DNA of 64,000 nucleotides from Aminobacter sp039907765. Its GTDB lineage: Bacteria > Pseudomonadota > Alphaproteobacteria > Rhizobiales > Rhizobiaceae. The stretch spans positions 1 to 64,000 of the forward strand of contig NZ_JARDJI010000016.1 in NCBI RefSeq assembly GCF_039907765.1, written 5' to 3'. The notes below the pieces were generated by a model. The model made no database searches, was not told the DNA's origin, and worked only from the letters and a program-made list of their open reading frames with translations. Below are positions 42,202 to 51,110 of the stretch, one piece after another; the stretch's first letter is position 1, and each line of letters starts with the position of its first letter. Both the position numbers and the translations under genes were made by a program.

Positions 42202-44289
42202 ATGACCTTGTTGACCGTCTCACGCACCGACAATCCGTCGGGGACGCCGAGCCCGACCCTGGTGGCGGCACAGATCGTGCGCCGGCTGCGCCAGGCGCCG
42301 GACTGGCAGCTCGAGATCGACCGCATCCTCGAATGCCTCGCCGCCGCGTTCGCCGGCCACCGGGCCATCCTGTTTCGGCTGCGCGACCTGCCCGGACAGG
42401 GATTTGCCCAATCCATCGCCGCCTACTGGGTCGACCCGAACGTCGACGAGATCGCCGCGCCGCCGACGACCATCAACCAGGCCATCGTCGATTCCGACCC
42501 GCTGCTCGAGCGGCTCGCCGAGGAAGGCCGGCAGGGCAAGATGTTCGCCGGCCTCACGCGCGACCTCACCGGCTTCCTGCGCACGGATTTCGAGAACCAG
42601 CACATCAAGTCCTTCCTCTCGGTGGCCGTGTCGGCGCATGGCCATCTGTGGGGCACGCTGGCCGTCAACGACTGCGTCATGGAGCGCGAATGGACCGACG
42701 ACGAGGTCGCCGCGCTCGAGATCATCGCCGCCGCCCTTGGCGACGCCGTCGAGCGTTCGCAGTCCGAATATCATGTCAGCGAGATCATCCGGCGTACGAT
42801 GCTGCAGTCGTCGCTCGACGCCATCATGGTGATCGACGAGACCGGCTCGATCATCGAGTTCAACCCCGCCGCCGAGAAGATGTATGGCTGGAGCCGCGAC
42901 GAGATCCTCGGCAAGGACCTGCTCGATACCGTCATCCCCTCCTACTACCGCAAGGGCTATTGCAACGGCGCCGACTACATGGCCGGGCGCGGCGCGCCGA
43001 TGGTCGGCCAGCGCCTCGAAACCGTGACGCAGAACGCCGCCGGCGAGATCATCCCCATCGAGCTGACCGCCAACGAGATGCGGCTGGCCGACCGGCGGCT
43101 GTTCTTCGGCTCGATCCGCGACCTGCGCGAGAAGCATCGCGCCGAGGAGGAGATCAACCGCCAGCGCGAAAGGCTGCACCAGAACGAGAAGATGGCGGCG
43201 ATGGGGTCGCTGCTCGCCGGCGTCTCGCACGAACTCAATAACCCGCTCGCCGTCGTCGTCGCCCAGTCGACGCTGCTGCACGAATTCGCCTCCGACACCC
43301 AGACCAAGTTGAGGGCCGAGAAGGTGCGCGCCGCCGCCGAGCGCTGCGGCCGCATCGTCAAGAGCTTCCTCGGCATGGTTCGCCTGCATCCCACCACCCA
43401 GGCCGAGACCGATCTCAACCAGGTGGTGCGCGCGGCCCTCGAAGTCACCGCCTACGGAGCCCGTTCGAGCGGCATCGGCATCGACACCGAATTCGCGCCG
43501 GGCCCGCTGATGGTGATGGCCGACGCCGACCACATGACCCAGGTGGCGGCCAATTTCCTGGTCAACAGCCAGCACGCGCTCGCCGGCATCAGCGGCGACA
43601 GGATCATCCAGGTCCGCACCTTCCGTACCGCCGGCGGCGGCGCCGGCTTCTCGGTCGAGGACAGCGGCCCGGGCATCGCCGAGGAAATCCGCGGCCGCGT
43701 CTTCGAATCCTATTTCACCACCAAGCCGATCGGCGTCGGCACCGGCATCGGCCTGTCCATCTCGAAGTCGATCGTCGACCGCCACAACGGCCGCATCTGG
43801 TTCGAACCGGCGGAGCCCACCGGCGCGCGCTTCCTCGTCGAACTGCCGGCCATGGGCGCCGACCGGTACGCGATCGCCGAGAGTGCGCCGAAGTCGAGCG
43901 GCCTGCGCCATGCCGTCATCATCGACGACGAGCCCGACGTCGCCGGATCGCTGTCCGACATCCTCGAACTCATGGGCGTCAAGGCGCGCATCGTGTCGAG
44001 CTGGACTTCGGTGGCGGACGCGCTGGGCGAAGCCCCCGTCGACATCGTCTTCTCCGACCTGCGCATGCCCGACCGCAGCGGCATCACCATCCTGCGCGAG
44101 ATCGTCGCCAGGCGGCCGGAGATGGCGCAGCGTTTCGTGCTGGTGACCGGCGACCTGATCGGCGCCAAGGCCGAGATCGAGCAATTGCCCGCGAGCCTCA
44201 GGCCGCACATCCTCGAAAAGCCGTTCAGCACCTTCGACGTGCGCAGTGCGCTGAGTGCCGTGAGCGAGCAGGTTTCCGGCGCCGGATGA
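42202..44289 (+). CDS. Hybrid sensor histidine kinase (GAF-PAS-HisKA-HATPase-REC)
   Basis: A 695-residue cytosolic kinase without membrane segments. It has a GAF-like domain (about residues 40-185), a PAS domain (about 195-310; DAIMVIDETGSIIEFNPAAEKM), the H-box VSHELNNPLAVV (His343), a HATPase (GPGIAEEIRGRVFESYFTTK; GTGIGLSIS) and a C-terminal receiver (IDDEPDVAGSL; phospho-Asp619 in SDLRMPD; EKPFSTFD). The soluble GAF/PAS input suggests an internal signal. AGGA lies 8 bp upstream of the ATG. It probably signals to the regulator encoded just before it. Confidence 0.92.
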   Translation: MTLLTVSRTDNPSGTPSPTLVAAQIVRRLRQAPDWQLEIDRILECLAAAFAGHRAILFRLRDLPGQGFAQSIAAYWVDPNVDEIAAPPTTINQAIVDSDPLLERLAEEGRQGKMFAGLTRDLTGFLRTDFENQHIKSFLSVAVSAHGHLWGTLAVNDCVMEREWTDDEVAALEIIAAALGDAVERSQSEYHVSEIIRRTMLQSSLDAIMVIDETGSIIEFNPAAEKMYGWSRDEILGKDLLDTVIPSYYRKGYCNGADYMAGRGAPMVGQRLETVTQNAAGEIIPIELTANEMRLADRRLFFGSIRDLREKHRAEEEINRQRERLHQNEKMAAMGSLLAGVSHELNNPLAVVVAQSTLLHEFASDTQTKLRAEKVRAAAERCGRIVKSFLGMVRLHPTTQAETDLNQVVRAALEVTAYGARSSGIGIDTEFAPGPLMVMADADHMTQVAANFLVNSQHALAGISGDRIIQVRTFRTAGGGAGFSVEDSGPGIAEEIRGRVFESYFTTKPIGVGTGIGLSISKSIVDRHNGRIWFEPAEPTGARFLVELPAMGADRYAIAESAPKSSGLRHAVIIDDEPDVAGSLSDILELMGVKARIVSSWTSVADALGEAPVDIVFSDLRMPDRSGITILREIVARRPEMAQRFVLVTGDLIGAKAEIEQLPASLRPHILEKPFSTFDVRSALSAVSEQVSGAG

Positions 44290-44293
44290 GGCG

Positions 44294-45067
44294 CTACTGG
44301 GCGGTGTAGCCGCCGTCGATCACCAGCTCGGTGCCGGTGACGAAGCTCGCTTCATCCGAGGCGAGGTAGAGCACGCCATAGGCGACGTCGTCGGGCTCGC
44401 CGACACGGCCGAGCGGCGTAAGCTCGATCGCCTTGTTGCCTTCGCCGCTCCCGCTGAGCTTGTCGAGCGCACCCGAAGACATCGGCGTGCGGATCCATCC
44501 GGGACACACCGAATTGACGCGGATGCCGTAGCGTTCCTTGGCGCAGTGCAGCGCCGCCGACTTGGTGAACAGCTTGACCCCGCCCTTGCTCGCCACATAG
44601 GCCGCCGTCGATGGGCTGCCGACGATCCCCATGGTGGAGGAGAAGTTGACGATCGAGCCGCCCTGGCCGGTCTTGCGCATGGCCTCGATGCCGTATTTGG
44701 TGCCGAGGAACACGCCTTCCATGTTGACCGACATGACCTTGCGCCAATCGTCGAGGCCGAGCTGCTCGACGGAACCGAACGGCGCGCCGACGCCGGCGTT
44801 GTTGACCAGGATATGGAGCCCGCCGAAGGTGTCGAGCGTCGTCGCGATCGTTGCCTGCCAGCCCTTCTCCGAGGTCACGTCATGGGCGACGTAGAGGCTG
44901 CGCCCGCCGGCGGCCGCGATGGCCTCGGCCACCAGCCGCCCCTTCTCCGCCTGCAGGTCGCCGACCACGACGGCGGCGCCCTCGCGGGCCAGCAGCCGCG
45001 CCGTCGCTTCGCCCATGCCCGAGGCCGCGCCGGTGACGATAGCGATTTTTCCTGCGACGCGGCCCAT
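44294..45067 (-). CDS. Short-chain dehydrogenase/reductase (glucose 1-dehydrogenase-like)
   Basis: A 257-residue NAD(P)-dependent oxidoreductase of the classical SDR type. Seen are the cofactor motif TGAASGMG, the NNAG motif, catalytic Ser in NFSSTMG, and YVASK (Tyr and Lys). The acidic residue after strand 2 (GDLQAEKG) favours NAD(H). The C terminus ends GTELVIDGGYTAQ. GGAGG lies just upstream of ATG 45067. It is convergent with the hybrid kinase with a 4-bp gap. Substrate unknown. Confidence 0.9.
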   Translation of the reverse strand: MGRVAGKIAIVTGAASGMGEATARLLAREGAAVVVGDLQAEKGRLVAEAIAAAGGRSLYVAHDVTSEKGWQATIATTLDTFGGLHILVNNAGVGAPFGSVEQLGLDDWRKVMSVNMEGVFLGTKYGIEAMRKTGQGGSIVNFSSTMGIVGSPSTAAYVASKGGVKLFTKSAALHCAKERYGIRVNSVCPGWIRTPMSSGALDKLSGSGEGNKAIELTPLGRVGEPDDVAYGVLYLASDEASFVTGTELVIDGGYTAQ

Positions 45068-45256
45068 GCCGAACTCCTCCCTGCCAGGGTCGCAGCATCG
45101 CTTGCCGCTCGCCCGGCGTGCATCGTCCCTAGGGACTAAACCCGCCTTGTGCAGCACCACAAAAAAGGCCCCCCGCGGGGTCATGGCCGCGGGGGGAGGT
45201 ACGCGCTGGAGGATAACGATGCGCGGCAGGGAACGATGCGGCGGGCCGGCCGCCGT

Positions 45257-45667
45257 CTAGAATATGTTCGGGGTCGTGTGCACCGCCTCGGCGCTGGCGA
45301 TCAGCCGCACCTTGCGCGGCTCGCGCATCCCGGCGCCCTCGGCGATGGCGACGAGGCATGCCTCGCTCTCGCTGCCCCAGGCCTGCCCCTGGCAGGCGAT
45401 CTCGGTTTCAGACAGCGGCAACCGGTCGGTCTTGGCGGTCGTCCGCGCGCCCTCGACGAGGCGCGGCGTCGGCCCCATCGATGCGAAGGCCGGGCCGTTG
45501 GCCGGCGCCAGGGCCATCGACGTCAGCGAAGCGAACACGAACACGCTGAACATCATCATCGGGTGCTCGTTGGCACGCTGGCGGATGGCGAGGCTTGGCC
45601 GGCGGTTGACGCGCGAGCGCGGCTGGAACTGGCGGTCGAATTCGGAAACTTGCTTGGAGCCGGGCAT
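45257..45667 (-). CDS. Hypothetical protein with one membrane segment
   Basis: A 136-residue protein. A basic N terminus (FDRQFQPRSRVNRRPSLAIR) precedes one hydrophobic stretch (MMMFSVFVFASLTSMALA) that could anchor it or act as an uncleaved signal. The rest is polar, with two Cys (IACQGQAWGSESEACLVAI) that could pair. The end, KVRLIASAEAVHTTPNIF, is not recognisable. It resembles conserved hypotheticals of Rhizobiales by feel only. It stands alone between the SDR and the mhq-like operon. Confidence 0.6.
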   Translation of the reverse strand: MPGSKQVSEFDRQFQPRSRVNRRPSLAIRQRANEHPMMMFSVFVFASLTSMALAPANGPAFASMGPTPRLVEGARTTAKTDRLPLSETEIACQGQAWGSESEACLVAIAEGAGMREPRKVRLIASAEAVHTTPNIF

Positions 45668-45981
45668 CGATTCTTGCCTATTCGTTGAATTTCATTCCCC
45701 TGTTGAAGTGAAAATAATCGAACTCTGTAACGGCCCGATGCTGATGAGCCTGCGCTAATGAAACAAGCGCTAAAAACCTCAAAAACGGTCAACAATGCTG
45801 TCAGTTCGGTCAATTTCGCCGACAAATCAGTCATATGGGCGGCTTGCGCATCCTGCGGCGGCAAGGGGCAGGGTTTCCGCTTGGTAACAAGTCGCCTGCT
45901 CGATCGCGACGAACCGAACAAAACGAAAGGGCCGATGCGGTTGCCGCACCGGCCCTTTCCTCGCGTTGCCGCGCGAGCGCT
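45668..45981. other. Intergenic region, terminator only
   Basis: 314 bp. It contains the terminator of the acetyltransferase gene at 45926-45958 and an AT-rich stretch around 45700-45830. No gene is supported. Confidence 0.6.
45926..45958 (-). terminator. Terminator of the mhq-like operon
   Basis: AAAGGGCCG-a-TGCGG pairs with CCGCA-c-CGGCCCTTT around TTG. CGTTTTGTTCG follows on the minus strand. It starts 24 bp past the acetyltransferase stop. Confidence 0.8.
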
Positions 45982-46281
45982 TCAGCTCTTCAGCACGTCG
46001 GCCCATTCCGGATGGCGGCGGAACTGGGCGGCGGCGAACGGGCAGAGCGGGATGATCTTCTTGCCGAAGGCACGCGCATCCTCGACCGCCCGCGTCACCA
46101 GCCTGAGGCCGGCCCCCTGGCCGCGGAATGCGTCGGGCACCTCGGTATGGTCGATGATGAACAGGTGCTCGCTGACCGTGGTGAAGGTCATCTCGGCCTC
46201 CGCCCCGCCAGATCCGCGGATGACATAGCGCCCCTTGGTGCCACGGTCCTCGAGTTCGATCGTCGGAAGTTCCTCGGTCAT
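45982..46281 (-). CDS. GNAT-like N-acetyltransferase (YjdJ type)
   Basis: A 99-residue protein. HLFIIDHTEVPDAFRGQGAGLRLVTRAVEDARAFGKKIIPLCPFAAAQFRRHPEW is the acetyl-CoA-binding core of the minimal YidJ/YjdJ GNAT type, with the RGQGAG pyrophosphate loop. The domain is shorter than full GNAT enzymes. Its ATG overlaps the stop of the hydrolase gene as ATGA (46278-46281). Last gene of the three-gene quinone-stress-like operon; substrate unknown. Confidence 0.82.
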   Translation of the reverse strand: MTEELPTIELEDRGTKGRYVIRGSGGAEAEMTFTTVSEHLFIIDHTEVPDAFRGQGAGLRLVTRAVEDARAFGKKIIPLCPFAAAQFRRHPEWADVLKS

Positions 46282-46898
46282 TGTCCCTGCTCCTTGCTGG
46301 CGAAGATGCGTTTCGCCGCCTCGATCTCGTTCGGGCGCACCTCGTGCCCGCCCTCATGCCATTCCAGCCGGACATCGGCACCCGCGTCACGCAGATAGGC
46401 ATCGAGGCGGCCGGTGAGTTCCGGCGGACAGATCGGGTCGCGGCGCCCCGCGGTGATCAGCACGCGCCTGCCCGCCAGGCTTCCAGCCACGTCCGGCTTG
46501 AACGGGATCAGCGGGTGCATCAGCGCAACCGCGTCGAACCTGTCCGGCGCCGCGAACAGCACCGAAGCCAGGATGTTGGCGCCGTTGGAATAGCCGAGCG
46601 CGAAAACCTGCGAAGGCTTCGCCTCCGCGACATGCGCCTCGACGAAGCCTGCCATCTTGGCGGTGGCCCTTGCCAGGTCGTCCATGTCGTAGACGCCCTC
46701 GCCGGTGCGGCGGAAGAAGCGCGCCGCGCCCATTTCCGACACGTCGCCGCGCGGCGACACCACCGTCGCCCCCGGCACCAGTTCGCGGGCGAAGCCGACG
46801 AGCTGGTTCTCGTCGCCGCCTGTGCCGTGCAAGGCGAAGACCAGCGGGCTGCCCGGCTCGCCGGGCAGCAGCTTGTGGATATATGCGTCCTGGCTCAT
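46278..46898 (-). CDS. Alpha/beta hydrolase (MhqD-like carboxylesterase)
   Basis: A 206-residue esterase-like hydrolase. LVFALHGTGGDENQL gives the oxyanion region, GYSNGAN the nucleophile Ser in GxSxG, RDPICPPE the acid and EGGHEV the catalytic His. It resembles MhqD/YodD phospholipase/carboxylesterase proteins. It follows the glyoxalase-fold dioxygenase gene by 9 bp, the same pairing as mhqO and mhqD of Bacillus, where the products protect against quinones and electrophiles. Confidence 0.85.
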   Translation of the reverse strand: MSQDAYIHKLLPGEPGSPLVFALHGTGGDENQLVGFARELVPGATVVSPRGDVSEMGAARFFRRTGEGVYDMDDLARATAKMAGFVEAHVAEAKPSQVFALGYSNGANILASVLFAAPDRFDAVALMHPLIPFKPDVAGSLAGRRVLITAGRRDPICPPELTGRLDAYLRDAGADVRLEWHEGGHEVRPNEIEAAKRIFASKEQGQ

Positions 46899-46907
46899 CT
46901 TTCCTCC

Positions 46908-47840
46908 TCAGTCGCCCAGCGGCTGCAGGGTCTTTTCGAGATAGTCGCGCAGATGCGCATGCTGTGTCGGCAACTTCAGTGCCTCGCCGAGATGGGCGGT
47001 GTCCTCGTCGCGGTCGAAGCCGGGCTCGTTGGTCGCCACCTCGAACAGAACGCCGCCGGGGGTGCGGAAATAGATCGCCCAGAAGTAGTCGCGGTCGATT
47101 ACCGGCGTCACCTGGTAGCCCGTGTCCATCAGCGCCTTGCGCACCTCGAGCTGCCTGGCGCGGTTATCCACCGCGAACGCTATGTGGTGCACCGAACCCG
47201 CGCCGAGGCCGGCGAAGGACGCACCCGGCAGCGTCTCGATGTCGATGAAGTCGGCGCCGTTGCCGTCCTTCACCGCAAGCCGCTTGATGTTGCCGGAGGC
47301 GTCGACTTCCTCGTAGCCCATGAACTTGAGCAGTTCCTCGGTGGCGCCGGCGTCGCGCAGCCTGAGCGTCGCCGAATGGAAGCCGCGGATCGCCTCGTCG
47401 TTGGCGACGCCGCCCTTGACCCAGGGCGCACGCTTGTCACCCTTGGCCTCGACCAGGGCAAAACCGTCACCGTCGGGACCGGCGAAGTTCAGGCGCTTCT
47501 CGCCGAACTGCTCGTCGCGCGACAGGCCGGTCACGCCCTGTTCGGCGAAGCGCTGCTCCCAGAAGGGCAGCGTGCCCTCGGGAACGGAAAACACCGTGGT
47601 GCCCACCTCGCCGACGCCCGGACGGCCCTTGCCGATGTTCGGGAACGGGAAATAGGTCATCACCGAACCGGGCGTGCCGACCTCGTCGGCATAATAGAGG
47701 TGGTAGACGTCCGGCGCATCGAAATTGACCGTCTTCTTGACCCGGCGCAGGCCGAGCTTGTGGGTGAAGAACTGGTTGTTCTCGGCGGCATCCCTGGCCA
47801 TCGAGGTGACGTGGTGCAGGCCCTTGATCTGGTTGAGCAT
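46908..47840 (-). CDS. VOC-fold ring-cleaving dioxygenase (MhqO-like)
   Basis: A 310-residue protein with two vicinal-oxygen-chelate halves. KGLHHVTSMARDAAENNQFF opens the first with the metal His, AGSVHHIAFAV supplies the second metal His and GGVLFEVATNEPGF the metal Glu. It belongs to the MhqO/glyoxalase-like dioxygenases that act on hydroquinone-type compounds. AAGGAG lies 6 bp before ATG 47840. It leads an operon with an MhqD-like hydrolase and a GNAT protein. No MarR-type regulator is adjacent. Confidence 0.88.
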   Translation of the reverse strand: MLNQIKGLHHVTSMARDAAENNQFFTHKLGLRRVKKTVNFDAPDVYHLYYADEVGTPGSVMTYFPFPNIGKGRPGVGEVGTTVFSVPEGTLPFWEQRFAEQGVTGLSRDEQFGEKRLNFAGPDGDGFALVEAKGDKRAPWVKGGVANDEAIRGFHSATLRLRDAGATEELLKFMGYEEVDASGNIKRLAVKDGNGADFIDIETLPGASFAGLGAGSVHHIAFAVDNRARQLEVRKALMDTGYQVTPVIDRDYFWAIYFRTPGGVLFEVATNEPGFDRDEDTAHLGEALKLPTQHAHLRDYLEKTLQPLGD

Positions 47841-48070
47841 CGTCTTGCTCCTTTCGCTTGCCGCGGCCCCTGCCGCTCTGTTGGGCCGAATATGGGCGCA
47901 TCGGCCGTCGGGGCATAGTGGCCGGTCACGCAATGATCTGTGCTCGATTAGTGAACAACAAACGCCAATTCGTTCACACAATTTGGCATGATTTTTGGCC
48001 GCGCGAAGGCGCTTGCGCCTGACCGTGAAAGCGGCTTCCTTGGCCGCAAATTCGAACTCCGGGGGCGAGC

Positions 48071-49627
48071 TTGGCAAACAAGGGCGGACGGCCGAACATT
48101 CTTCTCATCACCTGCGACCAGTGGCGCGGCGACAGCCTGTCGGCGGTCGGCCATCCGGTGGTGAAGACGCCCAACACCGATGCGCTCGCGCGCGAGGGCG
48201 TGCTGTTTCGCCGCCATTATGCCGGCGCGGCCCCGTGCTCGCCGGCGCGCGCCTGCCTCTACACCGGCCTCCACCAGGCCAACAATCGCGTCTGCCGCAA
48301 CGGCACGCCGATGGACGACCGCCACGACAACATCGCCCGCGCCGCCCGCCGCGTCGGCTACGACCCGACCTTGTTCGGCTATACCGACGTCTCGCCCGAT
48401 CCGCGCAACCGCGCGCCCGGCGATCCGTTCCTGCGCACCTATGAAGGTGTCTTGCCCGGCTTCACCACGCGCCAGCTGCTGCCCGAGCACCAGAAGGCCT
48501 GGCTGTCCTGGCTCGCCGCGCGCGGCATCGATTCCTCCGCCGGCTTCCCCGACATACACCGCCCAGCAGATCGCGACGCGCCGGAGGTCAGCAATGCCGT
48601 TCCGGTCTATGCGAAGGACGAGACCCCTGCCGCCTTCCTCGCCGGCGAGTTCCTGCGCTGGCTGGGCGAGCAGGACGCGGGCGAGCCCTGGTTCGCCCAT
48701 GTCTCGTTCCTCAGCCCGCACCCGCCCTTCATCGTGCCCGCGCCGTTCAACACCATGTACGATCCAGCCGAAGGCCCGGCCTATCGGCGCGCCGCGAGCC
48801 TGCAGGACGAGGCGGCGAGCCACCCGTTCCTCGCCTATCATCTCGCCCATCACCAGAAGAAGTCGAGCTTCGTCCCCGGCGCCTCGGGCAAGGTCGGCGA
48901 CTGGAGCGAGGAAGGGTTCCGCACCATCCGCGCGCTCTATTACGGCATGATCTCCGAGGTCGATTCCCAGCTCGGCCGGATATGGCAGGGAATCAGGGCC
49001 GCCGGCGCCTGGGACGACACCGTCGTCATCCTCACTTCCGACCATGCCGAGATGATGGGCGACCACTTCATGCTCGGCAAGGGCGGCTGGTTCGACGGCA
49101 GCTACCACATCCCGCTGATCATCCGCGACCCGCGCCGCGGCCGCGCCGCCGGAACCGCCGTGGACCGCTTCAGCGAAGCCGTCGACATCATGCCGACGCT
49201 GCTCGACCTCATCGGCGCTCCGGCGCAGCCGCATCTCGACGGCCGCTCGCTCGGGCCGTTCCTCGACGGCGAGACGCCCGCGTCGTGGCGCGACGCGGCG
49301 CACTGGGCCTATGATTTCCGCTCCGTCGCCGAGGGCGCGACCGAAGCCCATTTCGGGCTCGGTTCACGCGCCTTGAACCTCGCCGTGATCCGCACCGAAA
49401 TGGTCAAGTACGTGCATTTCGCCGGTGGACTTCCGCCCTTGCTCTATGATCTCGCCAACGACCCCGGCGAGACGCGCAACCTGGCCGACGACCCGGCCTG
49501 GCTGCCGGTGCGGCTGGAATTTGCGGAGCGGCTGCTTGCCTTGCGGGCCGAGCAGCTCGACCAGTCGCTCGCTCTGTCCGAGCTGACCGACGCCGGCGCG
49601 GTCGGCCATTTCGCACGGCTGCCGTGA
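48071..49627 (+). CDS. Sulfatase family hydrolase (arylsulfatase/phosphonate monoester hydrolase type)
   Basis: A 518-residue cytosolic sulfatase-fold enzyme. The site CSPAR (Cys56 to Arg60) within AAPCSPARACLYTG is the formylglycine signature. Metal ligands are in NILLITCDQWRGD and LTSDHAEMMGDH. The lack of a signal peptide and the sequence style fit the arylsulfatase/phosphonate-monoester-hydrolase branch of rhizobia. It cleaves a sulfate or phosphate ester; which is unknown. The frame begins with TTG at 48071, with a weak GGGGGCGA upstream. A strong bidirectional terminator follows. Confidence 0.85.
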   Translation: MANKGGRPNILLITCDQWRGDSLSAVGHPVVKTPNTDALAREGVLFRRHYAGAAPCSPARACLYTGLHQANNRVCRNGTPMDDRHDNIARAARRVGYDPTLFGYTDVSPDPRNRAPGDPFLRTYEGVLPGFTTRQLLPEHQKAWLSWLAARGIDSSAGFPDIHRPADRDAPEVSNAVPVYAKDETPAAFLAGEFLRWLGEQDAGEPWFAHVSFLSPHPPFIVPAPFNTMYDPAEGPAYRRAASLQDEAASHPFLAYHLAHHQKKSSFVPGASGKVGDWSEEGFRTIRALYYGMISEVDSQLGRIWQGIRAAGAWDDTVVILTSDHAEMMGDHFMLGKGGWFDGSYHIPLIIRDPRRGRAAGTAVDRFSEAVDIMPTLLDLIGAPAQPHLDGRSLGPFLDGETPASWRDAAHWAYDFRSVAEGATEAHFGLGSRALNLAVIRTEMVKYVHFAGGLPPLLYDLANDPGETRNLADDPAWLPVRLEFAERLLALRAEQLDQSLALSELTDAGAVGHFARLP

Positions 49628-49641
49628 ACGAAGACCAACGA

Positions 49642-49669
49642 AAAGGCCCACCCCGGGGGGTGGGCCTTT
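49642..49669. terminator. Bidirectional terminator
   Basis: A perfect 13-bp stem, AAAGGCCCACCCC with its complement, ends in TTTCC on the plus strand and in TTTTCG on the minus. It serves the sulfatase and PRC-barrel genes, which converge here. Confidence 0.85.
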
Positions 49670-49690
49670 CCGGCTCTGATGCCGCCGCAT

Positions 49691-50629
49691 CTACTGGGTG
49701 ATGATCAGGCGCTGCTCGTCGCGCTTCTCGGCCCAACTGCTTGCGTCATAGGCCGGCTGCTTGTCGAGCTGTTCCTTGGTGAAGGTCGTGTACAGGTACT
49801 TCTTGCCATCCTGGTCGACCATGAAGGCAAGGTTGTCGCTGCCCACGGCCACCTTCTTCTCGCCCATGCCGAGGAAGCCGCCGACATCGATGATATATGC
49901 GTCGACCTTGCCGTCGGCGGTCATCACGATGTCGCCGATCTCGCCGATATTGGCGTCATCGGCGCCATAGACCGTCGTGCCGACCATCTCCTCGGCGCGG
50001 ATGTCCGTCGCCGGCAGCTGCTTCAAGGCCGACTTGTCGATGGACGTCGTCTTGGTCTGGTCGGTGGCGGTCGCGTCAGGCGTGGCCGGAGCCTGGGCCG
50101 TCGTGGCCGGCGGCGTGGCTTCGGGCGTCGCGGGCGCCGGAGCCTGTGCCGTCTGGTCGGTCGAAGGCATCGGCTCGGTTGCCGCGGTCGGTGCCGGGGC
50201 CGGATCGTAGCCACGGCGGTCGAAGTCGGGCAGGGCCTCGAGCTGTTCCTTGGTCATCGGCACGACCAGCCAGCGGTCGCCGCCCTTCTCGGCCCAGTCG
50301 AACTCGTTGAACGCGATCGCCACGTTCTTCTCGCCGATACCGAGGAAGCCGCCAACGCCGATGACAAGCTGGTCGGCCTTGCCGTCGGACGTTAGCACCA
50401 GGTCGTTGACGTCGCCGATGTTCTCGGCGTCCTCTGCAGTGCCGTTGTACACGGTCTCGCCGATGATGTTGGAGGCGAGCATGCCGTCAGCACGTGGGAT
50501 CACCTCCGAAGCCCCCGGGGTCATTTCGGTCGGCGCAGGCGCCGGTGCGGGAGCAGTCGTATCCTGGGCGAAGGCACCGCCGCCCAGCAGCGCAACGACT
50601 GCCGTCGTAGCCAAGAGTTTGCGGATCAT
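49691..50629 (-). CDS. Exported protein with two PRC-barrel domains
   Basis: A 312-residue secreted protein. The signal peptide is MIRKLLATTAVVALLGGGAF, cut near AFAQ. Two PRC-barrel repeats (LASNIIGETVYNGTAEDAENIGDVNDLVL and EEMVGTTVYGADDANIGEIGDIVM, each ending in GVGGFLGIGEKNVAI-like turns) are joined by a long Ala/Pro/Thr linker. Such proteins are common stress products of Rhizobiales, function unclear. A GGAAC-N16-CGTT promoter lies at 50721-50745, so it is probably EcfG-controlled. Confidence 0.85.
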   Translation of the reverse strand: MIRKLLATTAVVALLGGGAFAQDTTAPAPAPAPTEMTPGASEVIPRADGMLASNIIGETVYNGTAEDAENIGDVNDLVLTSDGKADQLVIGVGGFLGIGEKNVAIAFNEFDWAEKGGDRWLVVPMTKEQLEALPDFDRRGYDPAPAPTAATEPMPSTDQTAQAPAPATPEATPPATTAQAPATPDATATDQTKTTSIDKSALKQLPATDIRAEEMVGTTVYGADDANIGEIGDIVMTADGKVDAYIIDVGGFLGMGEKKVAVGSDNLAFMVDQDGKKYLYTTFTKEQLDKQPAYDASSWAEKRDEQRLIITQ

Positions 50630-50720
50630 GTTAACGTCTCCTCGTGCGTGTGTTCATGCATGCCGCGCCTCGACCGGTCTTTTGCGGGAAAGGTCCTGCG
50701 CGGCCCCTTTACGTGGTCAC

Positions 50721-50745
50721 AACGCCGTGAGCGCGCCATGGTTCC
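50721..50745 (-). promoter_or_regulatory. EcfG-type promoter of the PRC-barrel gene
   Basis: Minus strand GGAAC (50745-50741), N16, CGTT (50724-50721). This is the general-stress consensus, 92 bp before the start codon. Confidence 0.7.
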
Positions 50746-50816
50746 CGCCCCGAGGCTGTGCCCGATCTTGTCCGGCACGCCCGCCGGATCGTCAAAACCC
50801 GTTTGAATTTGCCGGG

Positions 50817-50987
50817 TTAGCCGGGTGCGTCGGTCGTCTGCTCGGCGTTCTGGTCGATGACCTCGCCATGGAATTCCGCCCCGGCCCATGCCGCGGCCGC
50901 CAGCAGCAGCGCGGCCACCAGGACCAGCAGCACCTGTCGGCCTCGGTTGCCCTGGCGAGCCTTCCAACCCGGGATGATCTTGGTCAT
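50817..50987 (-). CDS. Small membrane protein, stress-linked
   Basis: A 56-residue protein: basic N terminus MTKIIPGWKARQGNRGRQ, one membrane helix (VLLVLVAALLLAAAAWAGA) and an acidic tail. AAGGAGAAGG lies just before the ATG. No named family. An EcfG-type promoter (51019-51043) is placed directly upstream, which supports it as a real stress gene. Confidence 0.65.
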   Translation of the reverse strand: MTKIIPGWKARQGNRGRQVLLVLVAALLLAAAAWAGAEFHGEVIDQNAEQTTDAPG

Positions 50988-51018
50988 GGCCTTCTCCTTG
51001 CCTGTGCAAGCTAGGGCT

Positions 51019-51043
51019 AACGGTGGCACAGCGGCCTGGTTCC
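51019..51043 (-). promoter_or_regulatory. EcfG-type promoter of the small membrane protein gene
   Basis: Minus strand GGAAC (51043-51039), N16, CGTT (51022-51019), 32 bp before ATG 50987. Confidence 0.75.
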
Positions 51044-51110
51044 CGGGCGCTGCCGCCGAGACTTTCCAAGCACGCGCCGCGCCGCTAGTTTGACGGCGAG
51101 GCTCAGAGCA